Positions 46,883-55,572 of a DNA stretch of 64,000 nucleotides are shown one piece after another. The notes beneath the pieces were generated by a model. The model worked only from the letters and a program-made list of their open reading frames with translations, ran no database searches and was not told where the DNA came from. The translations under genes and the position numbers were made by a program. Source of the stretch: Verrucomicrobiaceae bacterium (GTDB taxonomy: Bacteria > Verrucomicrobiota > Verrucomicrobiia > Verrucomicrobiales > Akkermansiaceae); NCBI GenBank assembly GCA_027491155.1, contig JAIXWR010000033.1:62001-126000 (forward strand). Reading direction: 5' to 3'. Each line of letters opens with the position of its first letter. The first letter of the stretch is position 1.

Positions 46883-47199
46883 TACCCGGTTAGAAAGACA
46901 TGATTGTAAGTGATTGAGCAAGAGTTTATTAAATAGCATGCGGCGACTTCCAGTCATGCCGGAAAGACAACAGGTGCCGACCAATGGCAGTGCCCGAAAG
47001 TCAGCAATACTTAAGGACATGGCGCTTGAAGCCCGATCTGCCGGGCCATCCGGCGACCCCGTCCCAGCGGGATGGATGCGAACCGATCCGCCGGTCGGCC
47101 GGTTTGGCGAGGGAGAAGGGTGAATGCCGGCTTGCGAACAACTGTGAATAAATCCGTCGACGGGTCCCGGCGGCGCGGCGGTGGATGAACCGACTTCAT
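46883..47199. other. Intergenic region with no recognised gene
   Basis: About 320 bp between the small membrane-protein pair and the terminator of the TonB receptor gene. The part nearest 46883 is unusually AT-rich (46886-46936), suggesting a promoter for the minus-strand membrane-protein pair; on that strand a TACAAT hexamer is a possible -10 but lacks a good -35. I see no other structure. Confidence 0.4.
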
Positions 47200-47231
47200 A
47201 AAAAAGGCACGCCCCGTGAAGGGCGTGCCTT
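47200..47231 (-). terminator. Rho-independent terminator of the BtuB-like receptor gene
   Basis: Perfect 11-bp stem (47204-47214 with 47221-47231) and a 6-base loop (cgtgaa), followed on the minus strand by a run of six T. Starts 27 nt after the receptor stop codon. Confidence 0.9.
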
Positions 47232-47257
47232 GGATGCACCGCAGTTCGTTCCCGTTC

Positions 47258-49087
47258 TCAGAAGTCCAGCGTCACGCCGGTGAAGAATCCCAACCCGGCC
47301 CCTTCCACCGGCGGCGAGCCGGCGAAATTGGCGAGCTGGTAGGAACTGTCGAACAGGTTCTCGATCCGGGCGTGCAGGCGGACCTGCTCGGTCGCTTGGT
47401 AGGAGGCGTGGAGCCTTGCCAGCAGGTAGTCGTCGAGTGGCAGGCCGCCCCAGGAGCGGGTGTCGACGTAGGTCGCGCCGATGCCGAGCAGCCACTTGTC
47501 GGCCGGCCGCCAGTCGAGCGACGCGGTGGCCGTGTGGTCGGGCTGGTCGGACAGCGATTCGTCGAGCCATGTCCAGGCGACGCGGTAGCGCCATGTGCCA
47601 TCGCACCAGGAGCCGGACACCGCGGTTTCGAGGCCCCGGGCCGGGGTCTCGCCGGGCAGATTGACCGGCGGGGTGGGGAAGGAACGGATGCGGTCCTCGA
47701 TCGAGTTCTCGAACCAGGTCAGCGAGACGGCGTGGTGCTTGCCGATCGCCTGTTCGATCCCGAAGTCCCAGCCGAGGCTGCTTTCCGCCTCGAGGTTCGG
47801 ATTGCCCGCGCCGAAGGCGCTGCCGAAGAGGTCGAGGTAGGTCGGCGTGCGGAAGGCACGGCCGATCCCGCCGCGCAGGACCGGGCCGCTTTCGCAGGTC
47901 TTCCACGCGGCGGCGGCGCGCCAGGTCAGTTCGTCGCCGTAGGCCGCGTAATCTTCCCAGCGAAGTACGGCACTCGTCGTAAGTAAATCGACCGGCATCC
48001 ACTCCAGCCCGGCATAGCCGCCGAAGCGGTCGCGCCCGAGGTCGGTGCCGATGCTGTTCTTGAAGTCGGTGTGCTCGAAGAACGCGCCCCACAGCAGGGT
48101 GTGGCGGTCGCCGAGCGCGATCGAATGGTCGGTGGCGACGCTGCTGCGGTCGAGGTCGGTCCCGTAGGCCGAGGGACCAAAGGAGCCGAAGTTCTCGTTG
48201 TCGTAATTCTCCCGGTAGTGGCCGGCGGTGAAGCGGGCGTCCCAGCCGGGGGCGAACTTCGCGACGGCATAGACCGTGCCGAGCGCGGCGTCGAGGTGGT
48301 CGGCGTTGCTCCCGAAGGCCGGGTAGTCGTAGCGCGAGTCGGTGCCGCGGAAGGTCACGCCGAGGGTCAGCGTGTCGCTTTGCCGCCACTCGGCGCGCAG
48401 GGCGCCGCGGGTCTGGTCGTAGCGTTCGAGTTCGGTGTCGTTGCCGGTGCTTTCATAGCCCAGCCCGGCGAACCACGACAGGGCGCCGCTGCTGCCTTGG
48501 GTCGAGGCGTGGGTGGCGAGGCTGTCGAAGGAGCCGGCCTCGACGCTCAGGCGCGACGAGGGATCGCCGCTGCCGTAGGCGGTCTCCAGCCACAGCACGC
48601 CGCCGACCGCTTCGCCGCCGTGGATGGCGGAATGCGGGCCGCGCAGGACCTCGATCCGGGCCAGGTCGTCGACCCGCGCGCCGGCGAGGAAATTTCCCAG
48701 CGGCGCGGTGGTATCGCTCAAGCGCATGCCGTCGACCACCACCTGCGAGTAGGCGGTGGTGGTCCCGCGGATGAACAGCGAACCGATCCCGCCGGTCTGG
48801 CCGGAGGTCGAGGTCGCGATCACGCCGGGCACTTCATTGAGCGCGGTCTTCAGATCGAGGATCCCGCGGTCCGACAGGTCGCGGGGGTCGAGCACGGTCA
48901 CGGCGGAGGTCGTCTGTTCCGCATCGGCCGGCAAGCGGCGGGCGGAGACGACCAGGGCGTCGAGGTCGTTTTCGATCTCGGCCGAGGCGGGAAAGGCCGC
49001 GGCGAGGGTGATTCCCGACGCCAGCAAGGGGCGCGGGACCGTCCGTAGCGACCGGAGCAAGCCGGCCGCCTTCTGTTGTTTTTGCAT
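47258..49087 (-). CDS. btuB: TonB-dependent vitamin B12 receptor, BtuB-like
   Basis: 609 residues with a signal peptide (ending ASAEIE), TonB-box/plug region (LDALVVSARRLPADAEQTTSAVTVLDPRDL...GIGSLFIRGTTTAYSQVVVDGMRL...ARIEVLRGPHSAIHGGEAVGGVLWLET) and a 22-strand-type barrel ending in Phe (FFTGVTLDF). Length and plug motifs match BtuB. The cobalamin riboswitch directly upstream supports corrinoid uptake. Single-gene unit: riboswitch before it and a strong terminator after it. Confidence 0.92.
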   Translation of the reverse strand: MQKQQKAAGLLRSLRTVPRPLLASGITLAAAFPASAEIENDLDALVVSARRLPADAEQTTSAVTVLDPRDLSDRGILDLKTALNEVPGVIATSTSGQTGGIGSLFIRGTTTAYSQVVVDGMRLSDTTAPLGNFLAGARVDDLARIEVLRGPHSAIHGGEAVGGVLWLETAYGSGDPSSRLSVEAGSFDSLATHASTQGSSGALSWFAGLGYESTGNDTELERYDQTRGALRAEWRQSDTLTLGVTFRGTDSRYDYPAFGSNADHLDAALGTVYAVAKFAPGWDARFTAGHYRENYDNENFGSFGPSAYGTDLDRSSVATDHSIALGDRHTLLWGAFFEHTDFKNSIGTDLGRDRFGGYAGLEWMPVDLLTTSAVLRWEDYAAYGDELTWRAAAAWKTCESGPVLRGGIGRAFRTPTYLDLFGSAFGAGNPNLEAESSLGWDFGIEQAIGKHHAVSLTWFENSIEDRIRSFPTPPVNLPGETPARGLETAVSGSWCDGTWRYRVAWTWLDESLSDQPDHTATASLDWRPADKWLLGIGATYVDTRSWGGLPLDDYLLARLHASYQATEQVRLHARIENLFDSSYQLANFAGSPPVEGAGLGFFTGVTLDF

Positions 49088-49136
49088 GTATTCAGGTATC
49101 CGTGAACCCGAGATCCGCGGGTTCGCTCAGAAGACG

Positions 49137-49260
49137 CTTTCAGGCTGGCGATCTGGCTGCTGCCGCGTTTTGAAGGCGGAAGGTCACAGTGGCGGTACCG
49201 CTCCGGAGTCACACCGGATTCCCCATCGATTTCCTGCCCCTGCGAAGGGCTTCCCGAAAG
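49137..49260 (-). promoter_or_regulatory. Cobalamin (AdoCbl) riboswitch
   Basis: On the minus strand the leader carries the conserved core GGTGTGACTCCGGAGCGGTA followed by CCGCCACTGT (about 49184-49215), then the B12 box AGCCAGATCGCCAGCCTG (49141-49158). The closing helix P1 can be drawn between 49253-49260 (CTTTCGGG) and 49137-49144 (CCTGAAAG). Downstream, GAACCCG/CGGGTTC (49104-49124) forms a 7-bp hairpin just before the start codon and may be the expression platform, blocking translation when cobalamin is bound. Controls the BtuB-like gene 50 nt downstream. Confidence 0.88.
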
Positions 49261-49377
49261 GTGCCGCGGTCTCCCGCGGCGGGCGGAGGATGGCGGAGCG
49301 GCGGCCTTTGTCAACCGCCCAGTCGGCATGTCCGCCTTTTCGCTTCCGTGGCAACGGCTTTCGCGTCTTGCTCGATC

Positions 49378-50136
49378 ATGCGCCTCCGTTGCCACGCCGT
49401 TGTCGATACCGCCCATCAGCAGGTGCAGATTTGGAAGAACGAGCACCAGTGCGAGTTCCGGGTGGCCGGGGCGATCCACGCCTGGTGGCATTCCAAGCGC
49501 TACCTGACCGGCCTGGCCTGGGACAACATCGCCGCGGCCGCCCTGCTGCGACCGGAGGGACCGCCGCGGTCGATCCTGATGCTGGGGCTGGCCGGCGGCA
49601 CCGCGATGCGGATCCTGCGCCACCTGCTTCCCGACTGCCGGCTGGTGGCGGTGGACATCGACCGCGAGATCGTGGCGCTGGCGGAGCTGAACATGGGCTT
49701 GGACGAACTCGGCATCGAGATCCACTTCGCGGACGCCTACCAGTGGATCGCGAGGTGCAAGGAGCGCTTCGACGTGGTGATCGACGACGTTTACATGGCC
49801 GGCAGCGACGACGTCTTCCGGCCCGGGAAATCCGACACGCGCCAGATTTCCGCGCTCAAGCGGCTGCTCAAGCCGGGCGGGCTGGTGCTGGCGAACCTGG
49901 TCAACGGCAAGGGACACCGGGCGATCCAGACCCGGACGCGGCAGGCGTTTCGCGAGGGATTCGCCACCGTCCGCTCCGTGACCACCCACGACAGCCAGAA
50001 CGAGACCCTGGTGGGGGGCGACTCGCTGACGAGGTCGTCCCTGGACCGCTGGGAGGACTGTTTCGCGGATTCCTTCGACCGGCGCTTGTGGCGGCGGATC
50101 AAGGTCCGGAAGTTCGCTCCCTTGGCGCCGCGTTGA
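49378..50136 (+). CDS. Spermidine-synthase-like methyltransferase-fold protein
   Basis: 252 residues from ATG 49378. Rossmann motif LMLGLAGGTAMRILRHL, the acidic strand end VAVDIDREIV, and FDVVIDDVYMAG, as in spermidine synthase-like proteins. The N-terminal beta-hairpin domain is short (HAVVDTAHQQVQIWKN). May be an aminopropyltransferase or a SAM-dependent methyltransferase; substrate not readable. Divergent from the cobalamin riboswitch/BtuB unit. Confidence 0.8.
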   Translation: MRLRCHAVVDTAHQQVQIWKNEHQCEFRVAGAIHAWWHSKRYLTGLAWDNIAAAALLRPEGPPRSILMLGLAGGTAMRILRHLLPDCRLVAVDIDREIVALAELNMGLDELGIEIHFADAYQWIARCKERFDVVIDDVYMAGSDDVFRPGKSDTRQISALKRLLKPGGLVLANLVNGKGHRAIQTRTRQAFREGFATVRSVTTHDSQNETLVGGDSLTRSSLDRWEDCFADSFDRRLWRRIKVRKFAPLAPR

Positions 50137-50169
50137 CAAGCGGCCTTGGCGCGCGCACCCTCCGCGCCC

Positions 50170-50829
50170 ATGGACACGCTCAAGATCCTGCTTGGTGCGA
50201 CGGTGGCGTTGCTGCTCGGAGCCCTCGCCGTATCGTACAAAAACCAGACCGCACCGCCGAAACCGCCGGCCGGCAAGACCGAGCAGGCGGAATTGCTCCG
50301 CCAGATCGAGGAGCTTCGGCTGGAGCAGGATCGCCTGCAGATCGAGAAACAGCGGATGATGATCCAGGAGGCGGCCGCCCAGGCTCCGCCGGTTCCGGCC
50401 CCGGTGGCCGATCCCTCGGAGATCGCCGCGATGAAGGAACAGATCGCCGCCCTGGAGAAGGAGAAGGAAAAGGCCCTGCGCGATGCCGAGGTCGCCGACC
50501 GCGAGGCCGCCTTCGTCGGCGGCAAGATGCTCGAAGGCCGCGATCAGGAGGCCCGCCGAGCCCGGATGATCCGCGATTCGCTCGTCATCGCCCGGATCCA
50601 GGAGTGGGTGGAGGACCCGCAGTACGGCGGTTTTGCCACGATCGACGTGATCATGCCGGACAACGTCCAGCAGGGCACGGTGCTTTGCATCCGCCGCAAT
50701 ACCGGCATCCTCGGCCGCCTGAGGGTCGGCGAGATCACCATCGAAGGCGCGATCGCCAATCCGCTTGGAAGCTTTCCCGAAGCGCGCCCCCAGGCCGGCG
50801 ATGAGCTGATCCTGGAGCCTCCGTTCTGA
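50170..50829 (+). CDS. Hypothetical membrane-anchored coiled-coil protein
   Basis: 219 residues from ATG 50170. One N-terminal membrane helix (LKILLGATVALLLGALAVSY), a charged coiled coil (EQAELLRQIEELRLEQDRLQIEKQR and EIAAMKEQIAALEKEKEKAL) and a beta-rich C-terminal domain (FATIDVIMPDNVQQGTVLCIRRNTGILGRLRVGEITIEGAIANPLG). Probably faces the periplasm. No family recognised. 34 nt after the spermidine-synthase-like gene. Confidence 0.7.
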   Translation: MDTLKILLGATVALLLGALAVSYKNQTAPPKPPAGKTEQAELLRQIEELRLEQDRLQIEKQRMMIQEAAAQAPPVPAPVADPSEIAAMKEQIAALEKEKEKALRDAEVADREAAFVGGKMLEGRDQEARRARMIRDSLVIARIQEWVEDPQYGGFATIDVIMPDNVQQGTVLCIRRNTGILGRLRVGEITIEGAIANPLGSFPEARPQAGDELILEPPF

Positions 50830-50833
50830 GGGA

Positions 50834-50956
50834 GTTGATGGTTGAAAGTTGAGAGTTGAGAGTTGAGAGTTGATAGCCGAGCGCAAGAGCTCCTCACCTT
50901 TTCCTGTCTCAGATTTTCAGCGTTTCAGTTTTCAGCATTTCAGCATTTCAGCATTT
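50834..50956. repeat. Heptamer and octamer tandem repeats in the rimO leader
   Basis: Six consecutive heptamers of the form gttgaNN (50834-50875: gttgatg, gttgaaa, gttgaga three times, gttgata) are followed after a short gap by about five degenerate octamers of type ttcagcat (50914-50956) that end 4 nt before the rimO ATG. Similar short tandem repeats lie before several other genes in the window. Confidence 0.85.
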
Positions 50957-50959
50957 CCC

Positions 50960-52351
50960 ATGTCCACCACCGTCGGTCTCATTTCCCTCGGCTGCGCGAA
51001 GAACCTCATCGACTCCGAAGTCATGATGGGTCACCTCGCCGAAGCCGGCATGTCGCTCACCTCGGAGGCCGAACTGGCCGACGTGATCATCGTCAACACC
51101 TGCTCGTTCATCGACATGGCCAAGCAGGAGTCGATCGACGCCGTCTTCGGCGCGGTCAACGCCCGCACGGAAGATCCCGACCGGGCGAGGCAGAAGATCA
51201 TCGTCGCCGGTTGCCTGTCGCAGCGCTTTGCCAAGGACCTGCCGGGCATCATGCCGGAGGTGGACGCCTTCATCGGGCTCGACCAGATCACCAAGGTCGC
51301 ACCGATCATCGAGAACCTGCTCGGCAAGAAGCCTGCGCCGAAGGAAGAGAACTCCGCGACGGAGGACCCGCGCGACTACGTGACGCTTAAGCCGAAGTAT
51401 GTCCCGGACTACACCACGCCGCGCTTCCGCCTGACACCGGAGCATTTCGCCTATGTCAAAATCGCCGAGGGCTGCAACCACACTTGCACCTTCTGCATCA
51501 TCCCGAAGATCCGCGGGATGCACCGCTCGCGGACCCAGGACTCCGTGGTCCGCGAGGTCGAGGCGCTGGTGAAGTCCGGCGTGAAGGAGATCAACCTGAT
51601 CTCGCAGGACACCACCTACTTCGGCATGGACAAGTGGGAGGGCCAGCGGCCGAACCCCAACTCGCCGGTCGATTCGTCCCGCGGTGAATCGCTTTCCACG
51701 CTGCTCCGCGAGATCAACAAGATCGAGGGCGACTTCTGGGTGCGGCTGCTCTACACCCACCCGGCGCATTGGTCGGACGAACTGATCCAGACGATCGCCG
51801 AGTGCGACAAGGTCGCGAAATACGTCGACATCCCGCTGCAGCACATCTCCGACCGCATGCTGACGGCGATGAAGCGCAAGACCAACGGCGACTACATCCG
51901 CGACCTGCTGCGCCGGATGCGCGCCGGGATCCCGGGACTGGGGATTCGCACGACCTTCATCGTCGGGTTCCCCGGCGAGACCGAGGAGGACTTCGAGGAG
52001 TTGCTGGAGTTCATCCGCGAGTTCCGCTTCGAGCGGGCCGGGGTGTTCCAATACTCGAAGGAGGAGGGCACGCCGGCCTACAAGATGACCGGCCAACTCC
52101 ACCATGCCACCCGCAAGAGCCGCTGGGGCCGCGCGATGGCCGAGTTGCAGAAGATCGCCGCCGAGGTCAACCAGGCGCAGGTCGGCAAGAAGGTCCGCGT
52201 GCTCGTCGAAGAGCAAGGCGTCGGCCGGACCGAGTGGGACGCGCCCGAGATCGACGGCTCGGTCCATGTGGACGAAAGCATCCCGGTCGGCGAATTCGCG
52301 GAAGTCACCATCGGCGACTGGCGCGGCTATGACCTGGTGGCGGCGAGGTAG
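50960..52351 (+). CDS. rimO: Ribosomal protein uS12 methylthiotransferase RimO
   Basis: 463 residues from ATG 50960. N-terminal MTTase Fe-S cysteines (SLGCAKN, NTCSF, AGCLSQR), radical-SAM motif GCNHTCTFC, and a C-terminal TRAM-like domain (VGKKVRVLVEEQG...VGEFAEVTIGDWRGYDLVA). Adds a methylthio group to Asp of ribosomal protein S12. Upstream in-frame codons fall in the tandem repeat and are not part of the gene. Confidence 0.96.
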   Translation: MSTTVGLISLGCAKNLIDSEVMMGHLAEAGMSLTSEAELADVIIVNTCSFIDMAKQESIDAVFGAVNARTEDPDRARQKIIVAGCLSQRFAKDLPGIMPEVDAFIGLDQITKVAPIIENLLGKKPAPKEENSATEDPRDYVTLKPKYVPDYTTPRFRLTPEHFAYVKIAEGCNHTCTFCIIPKIRGMHRSRTQDSVVREVEALVKSGVKEINLISQDTTYFGMDKWEGQRPNPNSPVDSSRGESLSTLLREINKIEGDFWVRLLYTHPAHWSDELIQTIAECDKVAKYVDIPLQHISDRMLTAMKRKTNGDYIRDLLRRMRAGIPGLGIRTTFIVGFPGETEEDFEELLEFIREFRFERAGVFQYSKEEGTPAYKMTGQLHHATRKSRWGRAMAELQKIAAEVNQAQVGKKVRVLVEEQGVGRTEWDAPEIDGSVHVDESIPVGEFAEVTIGDWRGYDLVAAR

Positions 52352-52352
52352 G

Positions 52353-52384
52353 TCCGGGCACGCCGGTCTCCGGGCCGGCCCGTC
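52353..52384. repeat. REP-like palindrome after rimO
   Basis: Imperfect palindrome around gccggtctccgggccggc (52362-52379) just after the rimO stop. It shares the AGCG/ACGCCGGTCT core with palindromes at 54341-54606 and 62842-62858. Could also end rimO transcription, but there is no T-run. Confidence 0.5.
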
Positions 52385-52467
52385 CCAAGCCTCAGCCTCC
52401 GTCGCTTTCACCCTCCAGGTCCATCAGCTTCAGCGCTGTCATCTCCGTTTGCCGGGTCTCGCCATCG

Positions 52468-54306
52468 CTACCGGTATTCCTCGGATTCCGCGAGCGCTTC
52501 GAGAGCGTCTTTCCTCTTCTTTTCGTCCGTGATGCCGAGGGTCAGTTCCTTCGCGACCTCGGGCTGGGTTCTCGAAATGTAGATGGCGGCGGACGCTACC
52601 GCGGTGTCGTAGACCGGACCCGGCGGGAGTTCCTTCAACCAGGCGAGGCAAAGGTCGGGCTTCGAGGCGGCAAAGTTCGCTGTTACCGATTGAAGCGCCC
52701 CCGTGTCCGGAAGGTTCGATTTTTCTAACAGGTGGTTCAAAGCCGCCTGCGGATCGGCCTCGGCCCAGGTCCCGTAGAGTTCCTGCCGCCCGATCTGAAT
52801 GGGATCGCGATGGAAGGCGAACGATGACGGATCATCGTCCGGATCGGCCGCGCCGGGCTCCTCCGGTGGCAGCAGGGATTCGAGCTTCGCGAAGTCGACG
52901 CCTTCCGGCACCTTCACCCAGAACAAGAGCTTCAGGCATTCCGGCCGAGATCTGGATTGAGTACCGGTTTCCAAGGCGCGGAGGGTGGCGAGGACCGCGG
53001 CCTTCGGGTCGCTGCGCATGAGGGTTTCGTTCCGGCCGAAGCGGGCTTCAAGGGCGCAGCCCTCGTTCTTCAACGTGGCAAGGAACGCATCGATCTCGTC
53101 CGCGGGGCAGCCCTTGCCGGCCAGCTTGCTCCACTCTTCGAGCTTGGAGAACTGCTTCCCTGCGACCGAGACTTCCGGGATCGACGCGAACATACGGCGG
53201 GCGGTGGCGGCTTCGGTGGAATGGAAGAGCCGGGACAGCTCGTCGCCGATCTTGGCCGCCCCGTAGAAATGCCGGCGTTTCTCAAGGATCTGGACGAGCT
53301 GGTAGAGCTCGGGGCCGCATCCCAGCAGGCGGACGGTCTCGGCGGCCAAGGTATCCTGATTCTTTATCTTGGCGTTGTTGCCGCCGATCTCAAGCCACTG
53401 TTCTTCGAGGCTCTCTAAGAGTCGGCTTCGTGAGGGCTTTTGATCGCGGGTGGATCGGGCACTAAGATCGTCCGCGGCGCGGGCTTGGGACTTCCCGGGC
53501 AAGGCAAGTGCCGTGGATAATTCAGGCTCCGCGGGTGGACCCGTCTTCCGTGGGTTCCATTCGTGAACTCCCCACCCCGCGAGTCCGGCGAGAGCGGCGA
53601 CGGCGAGTGACTTTTGAAGCGTGGTCATGGCGATGATTCCGGAGAAGGAAGCGGTGGCGGCAGGGACGGCGGCGAGCGTTGACGCGGAGATCAAGGCGGC
53701 GAGTCCTGTCGGCGCGGCAGGCGCCGCATAGGCCGCGATGGCGGCGGCGAGGCTGCCGGAGGTGGTCGGGACGCCGCGGCGGGCGAGCTTTTCCTTCAAG
53801 CGCTCGAGGGCCCGGGTGACGCGCTTTTGGGCGGCTTCGGGGGCGATGCCGAGGAGGTCGGCCATCTCCCGGGCGGACTGGTTTTCGAAATAGCGGAGCA
53901 GGATCGCGTCGCGGTCGGCAATGGCGAGGTCGGAGAGGGCTGCATCGAGCTGCGGCGCGATGGACTGCCAGCCGGGGTCCGGATCGGAGGGATCGGGCAT
54001 GAGTGCGGCCTTTTGTTCGCGGACGCGGCGGCGGGTTTCGGTGCGGATGGCTTGGGCGGCGATGTTGCGGGTGGTGCGGTGGAGCCAGCCGGCGAGGACC
54101 GCGTGACCGGCGAGTTTTCCGGCTTGGTGGGCCAGTGCGATGAAGACCGCTTGGGAGACGTCCTTGGCGAGATCCGGGTCGCGGGTGATGCGGAGGGCGG
54201 CGGCCTGGACAAGGTTCAAGTGGCGGCGCACGAGTTCGGCGAAGGCCGCATCGGAGCGACGCTCGGCGAAGTCGAGGAGGAGCTGGGAATCGGGCCGGGG
54301 ATTCAC
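52468..54306 (-). CDS. ECF sigma factor fused to a membrane helix and a large C-terminal domain
   Basis: 612 residues from GTG 54306 (AGGGAA just upstream). Residues 1-170 are a complete ECF sigma-70: region 2 (FAELVRRHLNLVQAAALRITRDPDLAKDVSQAVFIAL) and region 4 (LAIADRDAILLRYFENQSAREMADLLGIAPEAAQKRVTRALERLK). A hydrophobic stretch (about 195-250) is followed by about 360 residues with no family I recognise, rich in Ala/Leu helices. Such fusions occur in Verrucomicrobiota and Planctomycetota; the C-terminal part may lie across the membrane and control the sigma domain. The leader carries a tandem duplication (54341-54606). Confidence 0.88.
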   Translation of the reverse strand: MNPRPDSQLLLDFAERRSDAAFAELVRRHLNLVQAAALRITRDPDLAKDVSQAVFIALAHQAGKLAGHAVLAGWLHRTTRNIAAQAIRTETRRRVREQKAALMPDPSDPDPGWQSIAPQLDAALSDLAIADRDAILLRYFENQSAREMADLLGIAPEAAQKRVTRALERLKEKLARRGVPTTSGSLAAAIAAYAAPAAPTGLAALISASTLAAVPAATASFSGIIAMTTLQKSLAVAALAGLAGWGVHEWNPRKTGPPAEPELSTALALPGKSQARAADDLSARSTRDQKPSRSRLLESLEEQWLEIGGNNAKIKNQDTLAAETVRLLGCGPELYQLVQILEKRRHFYGAAKIGDELSRLFHSTEAATARRMFASIPEVSVAGKQFSKLEEWSKLAGKGCPADEIDAFLATLKNEGCALEARFGRNETLMRSDPKAAVLATLRALETGTQSRSRPECLKLLFWVKVPEGVDFAKLESLLPPEEPGAADPDDDPSSFAFHRDPIQIGRQELYGTWAEADPQAALNHLLEKSNLPDTGALQSVTANFAASKPDLCLAWLKELPPGPVYDTAVASAAIYISRTQPEVAKELTLGITDEKKRKDALEALAESEEYR

Positions 54307-54340
54307 TTTCCCTGTAGTAGCCGCCGCGCGGGGAATCGGA

Positions 54341-54606
54341 CAGGAGAAGATGCGGGTTCGAGCGTAGCGGGACGACTGCGTCGTTCCGATGGAAAAAGAC
54401 TGCTGGGAGAGCGAAGGCGTGAAGTTCTGGCGGGCCGTCCCCCGCCGGAAGGGCGCAGACCTTCCGCTACGAACAGGAGAAGATGCGGGTTCGTGGGTAG
54501 CGGAACGACTGCGTCGTTCCGACGGGAAGGGACCGAGGGGAGAGCGAAGGCGTGAGGTTCTGGCGGGCCGTCCCCCGCCGGAAGGGCGCAGACCTTCCGC
54601 TACGAA
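54341..54606. repeat. 133-bp tandem duplication with REP-like palindromes
   Basis: Two adjacent copies of exactly 133 bp (54341-54473 and 54474-54606), differing mainly in a central stretch. Each holds palindromes: cggaacgac-tgc-gtcgttccg in copy 2, and cggaagg...ccttccg near the 3' end. Copy ends share GTTCGTAGCGG-type inverted termini. Copy 2 overlaps the last seven bases of the isomerase gene and supplies its TAG stop. The pair fills the leader of the ECF sigma gene. Confidence 0.85.
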
Positions 54607-55526
54607 CGCTCCGGGAACTGGTGCTTCCAGACTTTTAGCGCGTCGCGGATTTCGGCGGACTTGCGGGTCGGGCTGAGTTCCCAGATGAGGGGGCAGCCAG
54701 CCGGGAAGAAGGGGAGAAGCTCCTTGTAGTCGAGCGTGCCGGTGAAGGGCGTGCGGTGGTCGCGGGCCGGCCATTCGACGTCGTGGACGTGTCCGCCGAT
54801 GAGATAGGGCGAGATGCGCCGCAGCCATTCGGGATGATCGAGCAGGCCGAGGTTGTGCTTGAGCTGGACGTGGCCGAAGTCGTGCCAGTAGCCGACCCAG
54901 GGGTTGTCGGCGAAGTGTTCCTGCAAGCGGACCATCTCGCGCTCGGTCGGCAGGTCCTCGAAGCGCGAGCGAGACTCGACGGCCAGCTTGACGCCGAGTT
55001 CCGCGGCCTTTTCCGCGATCTGTCCGAGCGATTCGATGGCACGCTGGTAGTAGAGCGGGGCGATCTTCTCGCGCTTCTTCACGAAGGCGATCTTCTCCGC
55101 CGCGTAGTCCGGGTGGTTGCGGCCCTGGTCCTCGACGATGGCGGTGAGGCGTTTGGTCCATTTGCGGGATGGCATCGGGACCGAGCCCATGTGGAGGACG
55201 AGGTACTGCGCCTTGAACTCCGCGGCGATCTCCAGGGTCTTGAAGGTCATCTCCATCGCCCGCTGGCGGTCGAAGGGGCGGTGCGAGGTGAATTCGTAGG
55301 CGTCCGGCGCATCGATCATCACCTCGACCGGCGAGGGGAAATAGTTGTGCACCCCGGAGCAGGTGAACTTGCCCGCGGCGTAGGCTTTGCGGATGCCCGG
55401 CAGCTTGGCGATGGTCATGCCGTGGGAGAGCTCGATGTTCGTGAAGCCGAGCTCCACGATCTCGTCGATCATCGCCTCGCCGTCATGGTGGCGGGAGTTG
55501 TTCCAGCAGGTGGAGAAGGCGAGCAT
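54600..55526 (-). CDS. TIM-barrel sugar phosphate isomerase/epimerase
   Basis: 308 residues from ATG 55526. AP-endonuclease-2-type TIM barrel: MLAFSTCWNNSRHHDGEAMI, VELGFTNIELSHG, AQYLVLHMGSVP, AELGVKLAVESRSRFEDLPTE, WVGYWHDFGHVQLK and LIGGHVHDVEWP supply the usual metal ligands (Glu, Asp, His). Likely an isomerase, epimerase or inosose dehydratase-like enzyme; substrate unknown. Longer in-frame starts fall in a 15-bp direct repeat and are not used. Confidence 0.85.
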   Translation of the reverse strand: MLAFSTCWNNSRHHDGEAMIDEIVELGFTNIELSHGMTIAKLPGIRKAYAAGKFTCSGVHNYFPSPVEVMIDAPDAYEFTSHRPFDRQRAMEMTFKTLEIAAEFKAQYLVLHMGSVPMPSRKWTKRLTAIVEDQGRNHPDYAAEKIAFVKKREKIAPLYYQRAIESLGQIAEKAAELGVKLAVESRSRFEDLPTEREMVRLQEHFADNPWVGYWHDFGHVQLKHNLGLLDHPEWLRRISPYLIGGHVHDVEWPARDHRTPFTGTLDYKELLPFFPAGCPLIWELSPTRKSAEIRDALKVWKHQFPERS

Positions 55527-55533
55527 TCGCGGG

Positions 55534-55563
55534 GAAGTTCCAAGTGGAGAAGTTCCAAGTGCC
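55534..55563. repeat. 15-bp direct repeat upstream of the isomerase gene
   Basis: Two adjacent 15-mers (gaagttccaagtgga and gaagttccaagtgcc) 8 nt before the isomerase start codon. Internally each holds AAGTNCC-like heptamers, so it belongs with the dispersed short tandem repeats of this window. Confidence 0.65.
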
Positions 55564-55572
55564 AAGGAATAG

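Noticed and set aside
50834-50956. Possible CRISPR array
   Set aside because: Units are 7-8 bp with no spacers, so this is a simple tandem repeat.
54341-54606. Possible insertion sequence
   Set aside because: No transposase reading frame, only two tandem copies and palindromic ends.
54307-55161. Upstream extension of the ECF sigma gene through the duplicated DNA
   Set aside because: The extension is composed of repeat DNA and the isomerase gene on the same strand. Sigma region 2 begins right after GTG 54306.
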